Origin: CAYPEL01 sp964409635
GTDB lineage: Bacteria; Pseudomonadota; Gammaproteobacteria; DSM-19610
NCBI GenBank assembly: GCA_964409635.1
Contig: CAYPEL010000029.1
Span: 1 to 22,647, forward strand
Direction of reading: 5' to 3'
Length of the DNA stretch: 22,647 nucleotides
Shown: positions 7,664 to 14,238 of the stretch, in pieces
How positions within the stretch are numbered: position 1 is the first letter of the stretch
Layout of the letters: each line of letters starts with the position of its first letter
Made by a program: the position numbers and the translations under genes
The notes under the pieces: model-generated
What the model was told of the DNA's origin: nothing
The model's input: only the letters and a program-made list of their open reading frames with translations
The model's database searches: none

Positions 7664-8168
7664 TGTTCATGCACCTCTTTATTTTAACTTGATGACTAGC
7701 AGTCAGCTTGTGAGAATAGCAGAATCTCCAGCCCAGACCATCGTTTAGTTATGTTTCCTCTACAAGTGTATCAATAAACTCCTGCAGATTTAACCATAGC
7801 TCAATTTTTTCATGACGCCAGCATGTTTATAATATAAGTATTTAATTATATGACGAGAAGCGCAGAATCTGTACCTTTATTTTATCGCCCGTCATCTATA
7901 TGCCCTGATAAATCTTAATGATCAAGAATGACTGGCTTTACAAACTACGGAATATCCCCAGTCTATGAAACGGTTCAACGTATCATGCCAGTCTCAAATT
8001 CTATTTTTTCTAGTAGGGTTCGATCAAGCATTAGACGTTGATAACGTTAGCCCAATCCCAGCATTGTATTTATGGTACAGATCAAGATATCTTTAACTTT
8101 AGATTTTAACGGCCGTCAATTACCGGCAGTTCAAGATCGCTTATTTTCAAACGAGATATAAATCTAAC
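7664..8168. other. Divergent intergenic region without a gene
   Basis: This AT-rich gap of 505 bp separates the rhodanese gene (minus) from the patatin gene (plus) and should carry both promoters. I see no convincing coding sequence; the longest plus-strand frame from an ATG near 7963 is about 43 codons and looks random. A short palindrome TGACT-AGC-AGTCA (about 7692-7704) lies about 30-40 nt before the rhodanese ATG and could be an operator, but this is weak. A TATAAA at 8157-8162 ends six bases before the patatin GTG. No RNA gene or repeat is evident. Confidence 0.5.
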
Positions 8169-9344
8169 GTGTACTGGTTTTCACGTAAAAAGCAACAGAA
8201 TCCCCCCATTACCGGGCTAGTACTGCCAGGCGGTGGCGCGCGTAACGCCTATCAGGCCGGTGTACTCCAGGCGATTGCTGAAATCTTACCTGACAACACC
8301 AGAAATCCCTTTCCGGTGATCAGCGGCTCCTCTTCCGGCGCCCTCAACGCAACCATCCTGGCCAGTAATGCCATGCAGTTTTCTGAGGGTGTGTCGCGTC
8401 TCACAGGCATCTGGGAAAATTTCCATTGCGGTAAAGTATTTTATGCCGACTCCTGGCGCGCGCTGAAAAGCGGCTTACTCTGGACGACAGCTTTTGCAAC
8501 TGCCCGGCTGGGTACCACCGCACCGCGCGCATTGCTGGATAACCAGCCTTTACGCGAATTGTTGGAGAGTCACATTCGATTTGCACGGATACAGCAGAGC
8601 ATTGACAGTGGCGCACTGCGCGCACTCGCGATTAACGCATCCGGCTACACCAGCGGCCGTTCGATCAGCTATTTTCAGGGTATCCCGGAGCTCGCAACCT
8701 GGGAACGCGCCCGCCGGCGAGGTGTGGTAGATGAAATTTCAATCGATCACCTTATGGCATCCTCCGGTATCCCCTTGGTTTTCCCAGCCGTCTGGCTGCA
8801 CAACGAATATCACGGTGACGGCTCCATGCGCCAGACCGCACCACTCAGTCCGGCAATCCATCTAGGTGCAAACCGCTTGTTAATTATCGGCGTGAGCAAC
8901 CCCACGCTGGATGTACTGCCGACTGAAGAAGACAAGCCTTATCCGACTATCGGTCACATCACCGGTTACATACTGGATACTTTGTTTACCGATAGTCTGG
9001 ATTCTGATATCGAACGCATGAGCCGGATCAATCACACCATAAGCCATACCCGCGACAATCAGGTCGAGGCTGGTGATACTACGCTCAGACCGATAGAATT
9101 TTTATCCATATCTCCCAGCGTCGATGTCCGCGAAATTGCTGAACGTCATGCGCGGGATTTCCCACGCTCAGTCCGGCTGTTATTAAAAGGACTTGGCGCG
9201 CTCTCCAGGGAAGGCCGGCCATTAATCAGTTACCTGCTGTTCGAAGCACCCTATTGCCAGGAACTCATGGCGCTCGGTTATAAGGACGGCATGAATTCAC
9301 GGCTCGAAATCCTTGAATTACTGGAAATACCAGCAACTCCCTAG
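8169..9344 (+). CDS. Patatin-like phospholipase
   Basis: This 391-residue cytoplasmic or membrane-associated protein is a predicted lipid acyl hydrolase using a Ser-Asp dyad. The glycine-rich oxyanion loop is LPGGGARNAYQAG (19-31). The nucleophile is Ser55 in GSSSG (53-57), and the catalytic Asp217 is in GDGSMRQ. The C-terminal half (IGHITGYILDTLFTDSLDSD and onward) resembles the extension common in proteobacterial patatins. The GTG at 8169 is the only reasonable start before the oxyanion loop. It has no Shine-Dalgarno, and a TATAAA lies just upstream, so the message could be leaderless. The gene stands alone on plus and shares a terminator with the DsrE2 gene. The lipid substrate is unknown. 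Confidence 0.92.
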   Translation: MYWFSRKKQQNPPITGLVLPGGGARNAYQAGVLQAIAEILPDNTRNPFPVISGSSSGALNATILASNAMQFSEGVSRLTGIWENFHCGKVFYADSWRALKSGLLWTTAFATARLGTTAPRALLDNQPLRELLESHIRFARIQQSIDSGALRALAINASGYTSGRSISYFQGIPELATWERARRRGVVDEISIDHLMASSGIPLVFPAVWLHNEYHGDGSMRQTAPLSPAIHLGANRLLIIGVSNPTLDVLPTEEDKPYPTIGHITGYILDTLFTDSLDSDIERMSRINHTISHTRDNQVEAGDTTLRPIEFLSISPSVDVREIAERHARDFPRSVRLLLKGLGALSREGRPLISYLLFEAPYCQELMALGYKDGMNSRLEILELLEIPATP

Positions 9345-9447
9345 CCCCTGATTCACCAGACTGACTTGCATATCCGCACCAAACCTGCCCATCAATGAAT
9401 ACGCGCGCTTCACTTACCCGTTGAATCAATCCGATCCTGGCAATAAA

Positions 9448-9476
9448 AAAAGGGCGTGCTGTTAACACGCCCTTTT
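9448..9476. terminator. Bidirectional terminator between patatin and dsrE2 genes
   Basis: An 11-bp stem (9448-9458 with 9466-9476, core AGGGCGTG/CACGCCCT) has a 7-nt loop. On the minus strand it is followed by seven T residues, giving a strong Rho-independent terminator 23 nt after the DsrE2 stop. On plus it is followed by only four T residues but can also end the patatin transcript. Confidence 0.9.
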
Positions 9477-9498
9477 CCTGATATGAGTTATTCCAGTA

Positions 9499-10110
9499 TC
9501 AGATAAACAGACAAACGTCAGAATCTTTAGCAATCGGTAAGAAGTAGGTTGCACCCACGTAGTCGCTTACCTCAGGAATAAAGTCGTCCTGACTGAAACC
9601 AAACACATCAACGGTCATTTGGCAGGCAACCATTCTGACATCAGCTTCGAGGCATAAGGAGCGCAGTTCCTCGATTGTTGCCACACCTTTATTTTTGAAA
9701 GTCTGCTTCATTAAACCGGTTGCGACATTCTCGAAACCCGGTATTCCACCCATAATAATGTTTGGCATGGGCCAATCGAAATCCTGGAACCACTGCGGGC
9801 CAAACGGCATTTTCATCGGCATAGCAGGGTTGCCCAACGGGCTGACTTTACAGGGCAGTTCTTTTTTCAGCAGCAGCAGGCCATAGAAGGTAAAGAATAT
9901 AGAGGTATCCCATCCCAGCGCAGCAGACGTTGATGCAAGGATGAAAGGAGGATAAGCCCAATCGAGCGTACCCTTGGTCGCAATAATAGACATTGACGGA
10001 GTTCTGGCCTCATCAATTTCCTTGAGCTTGCCAGGCAGTAGTTCGTCGAGCTTGGTATTCAACCAGTCGTCTAGTTGACCCTGGTTCATTGATTCTGCTG
10101 TTGTTGACAT
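9499..10110 (-). CDS. DsrE2-type (DsrE/DsrF/DrsH-like) sulfur-transfer protein
   Basis: This 203-residue protein is of the DrsE_2 family, known from sulfur-oxidising bacteria, where DsrE2 works with rhodanese and TusA in passing persulfide sulfur. Family marks are MSIIATKGTLDWAYPPFILAS (about 39-59), FFTFYGLLLLKK, SPLGNPAMPMKMPFGP, and the probable active cysteine Cys163 in VACQMTVDVFG. Other cysteines are at about 86, 153 and 200. A hydrophobic central part suggests membrane contact. The ATG at 10110 has a very strong site, AGGAGGAG, 6 nt upstream, so high expression is likely. The rhodanese gene lies 225 bp upstream on the same strand; no tusA is present nearby. Confidence 0.9.
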   Translation of the reverse strand: MSTTAESMNQGQLDDWLNTKLDELLPGKLKEIDEARTPSMSIIATKGTLDWAYPPFILASTSAALGWDTSIFFTFYGLLLLKKELPCKVSPLGNPAMPMKMPFGPQWFQDFDWPMPNIIMGGIPGFENVATGLMKQTFKNKGVATIEELRSLCLEADVRMVACQMTVDVFGFSQDDFIPEVSDYVGATYFLPIAKDSDVCLFI

Positions 10111-10335
10111 TATAATCTCCTCCTGGCCGCCAGTGAGCGGATAGTGTATTTGGTTTTAGGCATGGCGCCTTCTGATACGATGACACACCTTAGCTGCAGA
10201 AACCATCACTATACAGTTTAGACAAGCTGAAGATAAAAAGGTAGCGGCATGCACCTAGGCTGTGATTATAAAAATGGATCTTTCAGCGGTCAAATCTTAG
10301 CCTTGGGTAGACTCTATCTAAATCCGGACAGACTC

Positions 10336-10758
10336 CTAGCACTGTTGCCACGGCAAACCTTCGCTACGCCAGCCCCCGTGGGTTCCCCGGTGATGCTCCT
10401 TGTCGAGTTCACCCTCAAAACCATCCTCAATATTGTAAACATCGCAAAACCCTTCACTAATCAATGAGTCACCCGCTTCTAATGAGCGTTTTCCACTACG
10501 GCATATCAGGATAACCGGCACGCCTTCATTAGAAGCGCCATGGCAAATCCCACCAAGAATGGTTTTTCTCAATTCTGCTGCAAAATTCGGATTTATCTGC
10601 CATTCAGGATAGTCAATCCATGGGATATGCACCGCACCTGTCGGATGCCCAACAAACAGATATTCCATATCCGAGCGCACATCCACCAGAATAGCCTTGG
10701 GGTTGTCCTGCAACATTTGCCAGGCTTGTTTGGAAGAAAGGGTAACCACTTTGTCCAT
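10336..10758 (-). CDS. Single-domain rhodanese sulfurtransferase
   Basis: This 140-residue cytoplasmic rhodanese moves sulfane sulfur through a cysteine persulfide. The substrate-entry strand is AILVDVRSDMEYLFVGHPTGAVHIPW (22-47, cited in part). The active loop CRSGKRS has the catalytic Cys86. The C-terminus GWRSEGLPWQQC ends in a second cysteine (Cys140); this GW..GLPW tail is common in rhodaneses of sulfur oxidisers. Cys72 is also present. The ATG at 10758 is preceded by GAGGTAGG. The gene precedes the DsrE2 gene on the same strand, supporting a joint role in sulfur trafficking. A 12-bp palindrome lies 37 nt upstream of the start. Confidence 0.92.
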   Translation of the reverse strand: MDKVVTLSSKQAWQMLQDNPKAILVDVRSDMEYLFVGHPTGAVHIPWIDYPEWQINPNFAAELRKTILGGICHGASNEGVPVILICRSGKRSLEAGDSLISEGFCDVYNIEDGFEGELDKEHHRGTHGGWRSEGLPWQQC

Positions 10759-10794
10759 AACTGACCTACCTCAGATTTTTCTGTAACGACAGCT

Positions 10795-10838
10795 AGGAGC
10801 CTGTCCGAGAATAGAAATCGTTGCGAGGACAGGCTCCT
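10795..10838. repeat. 12-bp palindrome upstream of the rhodanese gene
   Basis: AGGAGCCTGTCC (10795-10806) is the exact reverse complement of 10827-10838, with a 20-nt spacer. The GC-rich arms stand out from the AT-rich surroundings. There is no T-run and no gene close upstream on minus to terminate. It is either a dispersed REP-like repeat, an operator, or a 5'-leader hairpin of the rhodanese message. Confidence 0.7.
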
Positions 10839-10903
10839 GGTTACAATACACAAACTAATTATCGGCTATATTTTCAGATGTTCAATACGCGCTTTTGGAT
10901 CAC

Positions 10904-11064
10904 ATAGTGGGAAATACTATAAAATTTATTATATATATTTCTAATAATTTTTATATTGTGGGTATTATTGTCAATAATTATGCGCATTATTATACATTGG
11001 TGGTTTAATATTATATTTATTGGTTAATTATGATTGCTATATATCTATATATTGCTCCCACTAT
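10904..11064. repeat. AT-rich block bounded by 9-bp inverted repeats (MITE-like)
   Basis: ATAGTGGGA (10904-10912) is repeated inverted as TCCCACTAT (11056-11064), enclosing about 145 bp composed almost only of A and T (for example ATTATATATATTT). Similarity of the two ends continues weakly inward. The right arm overlaps the stop codon (11061-11063) of the small gene after trkH. No open frame and no clear target duplication are seen. It could be a decayed non-autonomous element or just an AT-rich spacer. Confidence 0.45.
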
Positions 11065-11255
11065 AAACCTTTCAGTGTCGTCCGCCAGCCCATATTAGGG
11101 ATATCAGCACAAATCCGGGTGTATTGCCCGACTTCGTTCTCATACCAGCCAGACTGGTGCATGTGTGGCTCCACTTCAAATCCCCACCAGACACCATCGG
11201 CATCTTGCGCTAACCAGGCTACCCAACTAGGCAGATTCGACTCAGGAATCGCCAC
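11061..11255 (-). CDS. Small conserved-looking protein downstream of trkH
   Basis: This 64-residue protein is rich in Trp and acidic residues. Its core is WVAWLAQDADGVWWGFEVEP, then HQSGWYENEVGQYTRI and NMGWRTTLKGL. The regular WW, W and GWYENE pattern looks like a real folded protein rather than a chance frame, and similar small proteins occur in other Gammaproteobacteria as far as I recall. I chose the GTG at 11255, which begins two bases after the trkH stop; upstream codons in this frame lie inside trkH. There is no Shine-Dalgarno, so translation would be coupled to trkH. No signal peptide. Function unknown. Confidence 0.65.
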   Translation of the reverse strand: MAIPESNLPSWVAWLAQDADGVWWGFEVEPHMHQSGWYENEVGQYTRICADIPNMGWRTTLKGL

Positions 11256-11257
11256 AC

Positions 11258-12709
11258 TTAGCGGCGCCAGAATGCCGGTGACAGCAAAACCAGCAGGGTA
11301 AAGATTTCTAACCGGCCCAGCAGCATCGCCAAACTCAGCACCCACTTTGATACGGTATTGATTTCGCCGTAGTGGAAACCCACTTCACCCAATCCAGGCC
11401 CCAGATTGTTGAGACACGCCGCTACCGCCGAAAACGCCGTGACTTGATCCAGGCCAGTCGACAACAACACCAGCATCATGATGACGAAACAGCCTATATA
11501 GATTGCAAAAAACCCCCACACTGCCTCAACGACTCTTTCTGACATGAGTTTTTTACCGACCTTAACCGGGATCTGTGCATTGGGATGCACCAGGCGCATG
11601 ATTTCACGCAGACCCTGTTTGAAAATCAGTAAAAACCGGATCACCTTCATACCGCCACCGGTCGAACCCGCACAGCCACCGATAAAACTGGTTAACAGCA
11701 ACAACACTGGCAAAAATCCCGGCCAGTGATAATAAGCCGCTGTGGTGAATCCTGTTGTCGTACCGATTGAAACCGCCTGAAACAATCCATGGTGCGCGGC
11801 ATCAGAAAGCTCAGGGAATGTACCGCTTAAATTCAGATAGACGATGGTCACTAAGGCCACTAAGCCTAAAATAATAAAGTAGGCTCGAAATTCCGCATCC
11901 CGGAAATAGATCAACACGTTCTTTGAACGCCATACCACAAAATGCAAGGAAAAATTAACCCCCGCCAGCAACATAAATACCACAGCAACCATTTCGATCG
12001 CCGTACTCTGAAAATAGCCGATGCTAAGATCGTGGGTGGAAAAGCCCCCGATCGCCACCGTTGAGAAACTGTGGCCGATGGCATCAAAAGGTGTCATACC
12101 GGCCAGCCAGTAGGCGAGGGCGCATGCAATGGTCAGACTCAGATAGATATACCAGAGCGCCTTAGCGGTTTCAGTTATCCGCGGCGTCAGTTTGTTATCT
12201 TTCATCGGACCAGGAGTTTCTGCCCGGTACAGTTGCATGCCACCAATTCCCAGCAAGGGCAGCACGGCAACGGCCAGCACAATAATGCCCATGCCGCCAA
12301 ACCACTGCAGCTGTTGCCGGTACCATAGAATAGAAACCGGTAACCGGTCGATGCCGATCAGCACCGTTGCACCTGTCGTAGTAAGACCAGACATCGATTC
12401 GAATACCGCATCCGGAAAATCCATATGCGGGTCATCGGCGATCGCAAACGGTATGGCGCAGACCAGGGCGAGTACACCCCAGGACAGGGCAACCACTAAA
12501 AAGCCATCCCGGATGCGTAATTCACGGCGTTTTTTATGCACCGGAAGCCAGCAAAGAAATCCGGCTATAAACGCGCCAACCAGCGTAACTAAAAATGCCC
12601 GCGTACTGCCATCTTCCGTCCATATGGATATGAGCAGAGGGGGCAGCATGAAAAGACTCGAAGCCATCAGTAACAGCCCGAGTATGCGGAGAATTGTGCT
12701 AAATTGCAT
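11258..12709 (-). CDS. trkH: Trk potassium uptake system, membrane channel subunit TrkH
   Basis: TrkH is the inner-membrane K+ channel of the Trk system, gated by TrkA. The 483-residue protein matches the E. coli family length and has about ten hydrophobic segments in four M1-P-M2 repeats. The filter loops are visible as LTTTGATVL, STVAIGGFSTHD, IGTTTGFTTAAY and ACLNNLGPGLGEVG, each with its conserved glycine. It ends with the family signature GRLEIFTLLVLLSPAFWRR. The ATG at 12709 has AGG six bases upstream, and that AGG is the last part of the palindromic element filling the trkA-trkH gap. It is read after trkA in the same operon. Confidence 0.97.
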   Translation of the reverse strand: MQFSTILRILGLLLMASSLFMLPPLLISIWTEDGSTRAFLVTLVGAFIAGFLCWLPVHKKRRELRIRDGFLVVALSWGVLALVCAIPFAIADDPHMDFPDAVFESMSGLTTTGATVLIGIDRLPVSILWYRQQLQWFGGMGIIVLAVAVLPLLGIGGMQLYRAETPGPMKDNKLTPRITETAKALWYIYLSLTIACALAYWLAGMTPFDAIGHSFSTVAIGGFSTHDLSIGYFQSTAIEMVAVVFMLLAGVNFSLHFVVWRSKNVLIYFRDAEFRAYFIILGLVALVTIVYLNLSGTFPELSDAAHHGLFQAVSIGTTTGFTTAAYYHWPGFLPVLLLLTSFIGGCAGSTGGGMKVIRFLLIFKQGLREIMRLVHPNAQIPVKVGKKLMSERVVEAVWGFFAIYIGCFVIMMLVLLSTGLDQVTAFSAVAACLNNLGPGLGEVGFHYGEINTVSKWVLSLAMLLGRLEIFTLLVLLSPAFWRR

Positions 12710-12715
12710 GGTTAA

Positions 12716-12799
12716 CCTAGAAACCGCCGTTTATACGGCATGGCTTAGTTTGCTCAATCACTTTGTACAGCCTCATAGCGGTCAACTGCGGTTTCTAGG
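12716..12799. repeat. 84-bp palindromic element between trkA and trkH
   Basis: The ends are CCTAGAAACCGC (12716-12727) and its exact reverse complement (12788-12799); with one mismatch the match reaches 16 bp. Inside is a hairpin GCCGT-TTAT-ACGGC (12726-12739). The element fills the gap almost exactly: it ends one base before the trkA stop codon (12800-12802) and starts 6 bp before the trkH ATG. Its right half recurs at 1-34, downstream of hisF. It is probably a REP- or MITE-type mobile repeat with no coding capacity. Confidence 0.85.
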
Positions 12800-14173
12800 C
12801 TAAAAGAAGGTCACGCCAACCTGGAATAACCGCTCAACATCCTGAATACGCCGCTTGTCCACCAGGAAGAGAATGACATGGTCATCCGTCTCGATCACAG
12901 TATCATGATGCGCAATGATAACCTGCTCGCCCCGCACCACCGCACCAATGGTTGTCCCGGATGGCAGTTTGATTTCTTCTATGGCGCGGCCCACCACTTT
13001 TGAAGTTTCCCGGTCACCGTGCGCCACGGCCTCGATAGCTTCTGCTGCACCACGGCGCAGGGAATGCACGACTACAACATCTCCACGGCGCACGTGCGTT
13101 AACAAGCTGCCTATGGTGGCTTGTTGTGGCGATATGGCGATGTCGATTACGTCACTTTGAACAAGATCAACATACGATGCCCGGTTAATCAACGACATCA
13201 CCTTACTTGCACCCATGCGTTTAGCCAGCATCGCTGAAAGTATGTTGGCTTCTTCATCATTGGTTAACGCAACAAACACATCCGTATTTTCGATATTTTC
13301 TTCCAGTAATAGCTCTTCGTCAGCCGCATCGCCCAATAATACAATGGTTCTGTTCAAGCGCTCAGATAGCTGCCTGGCAATGACAGGGTCACGCTCTATC
13401 AACTTCACTTGATATCGACCTTCAATTGCCAATGCCAACCGCAAGCCGATATTGCCACCACCGGCGATAATGATACGTTTTACATTTTTATCCAGGGTAC
13501 GTAATTCACCCGTTACCGCGCGTATGTTTTTCGGCGCTGCGAGAAAGAATACCTCGTCATCGGCTTCGATTACCGTATCGCCTTCCGGCAGGATAGCGGT
13601 ACCCTGACGGAAAATAGCCGCGATACGCGCATCCTGTTTGGGTAAGTGCTGCTGCAAATCACGCAATGGGTGGCCAACGAGTGCGCCACCCTCAATTGCA
13701 CGCTCGGCAACCAGTTGTACCCGGCCACCTGCAAAATCCAGCACCTGCAAGGCACCTGGTTGTTCAATCAGCCGCTGGATGTAATCCGTAACCAGTTGCT
13801 CGGGACTGATAATCACATCGACCGGTAACGCTTCCTGAGTAAACAGTTTTTTATATCTGTGGTATTCGCGGGCACGTACGCGCGCAATCTTGATGGGCGT
13901 GTGAAAAAGTGTGTACGCAACCTGACAGGCGATCATGTTTATTTCATCGCTGTTAGTCACCGCCAGAATCAAGTCTGCGTCTTCCGCACCGGCCTGAATC
14001 AGAATTTCAGGATGTGAGGCAATACCCGTAACCGTACGAATATCAATCCTGTCCTGCAGGTTCTGCAAAACAGCCGCATTAGAATCCACTACGGTAATAT
14101 CATTGGCTTCACTGGCCAGATTATGCGCCACTGAACTGCCAACCTGCCCGGCGCCGAGAATAATTATTTTCAT
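12800..14173 (-). CDS. trkA: Trk potassium uptake regulatory subunit TrkA
   Basis: TrkA is the cytoplasmic nucleotide-binding ring that controls TrkH. The 457-residue protein has the full two-fold design. The first Rossmann RCK domain carries GAGQVGSSVA (7-16) and the acidic VVDSN; a TrkA-C domain with ILPEGDTVIEADDEVFFLA follows. The second RCK domain has GGGNIGLRLA (about 236-245) and KLIERD, then a second TrkA-C ending in IETDDHVILFLVDK. The ATG at 14173 gives the expected IIILGAGQVG start. It lies 65 nt after ntrX and is followed by the repeat element and trkH. Confidence 0.97.
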   Translation of the reverse strand: MKIIILGAGQVGSSVAHNLASEANDITVVDSNAAVLQNLQDRIDIRTVTGIASHPEILIQAGAEDADLILAVTNSDEINMIACQVAYTLFHTPIKIARVRAREYHRYKKLFTQEALPVDVIISPEQLVTDYIQRLIEQPGALQVLDFAGGRVQLVAERAIEGGALVGHPLRDLQQHLPKQDARIAAIFRQGTAILPEGDTVIEADDEVFFLAAPKNIRAVTGELRTLDKNVKRIIIAGGGNIGLRLALAIEGRYQVKLIERDPVIARQLSERLNRTIVLLGDAADEELLLEENIENTDVFVALTNDEEANILSAMLAKRMGASKVMSLINRASYVDLVQSDVIDIAISPQQATIGSLLTHVRRGDVVVVHSLRRGAAEAIEAVAHGDRETSKVVGRAIEEIKLPSGTTIGAVVRGEQVIIAHHDTVIETDDHVILFLVDKRRIQDVERLFQVGVTFF

Positions 14174-14238
14174 TATTGAATTATTTCCATCACTAACCGG
14201 TTATCCCGGCTAGGTGTAGACCTGATCCGGCCAATCTC

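Noticed and set aside
7963..8094. Plus-strand 43-codon frame upstream of the patatin gene
   Set aside because: No ribosome site, no domain-like pattern, and it lies in AT-rich intergenic DNA.
10140..10216. Inverted ATAGTG/CACTAT in the gap between the rhodanese and DsrE2 genes
   Set aside because: Only six matching bases over a long spacer; not distinguishable from chance.
10249..10467. Plus-strand frame of 72 codons overlapping the rhodanese gene
   Set aside because: It runs opposite to a well-supported gene, has no recognisable composition and no ribosome site.
11256..11345. Upstream extension of the small gene after trkH to an ATG at 11345
   Set aside because: This part lies within trkH in another frame and reads as its shadow; only the part after the trkH stop looks like a protein.
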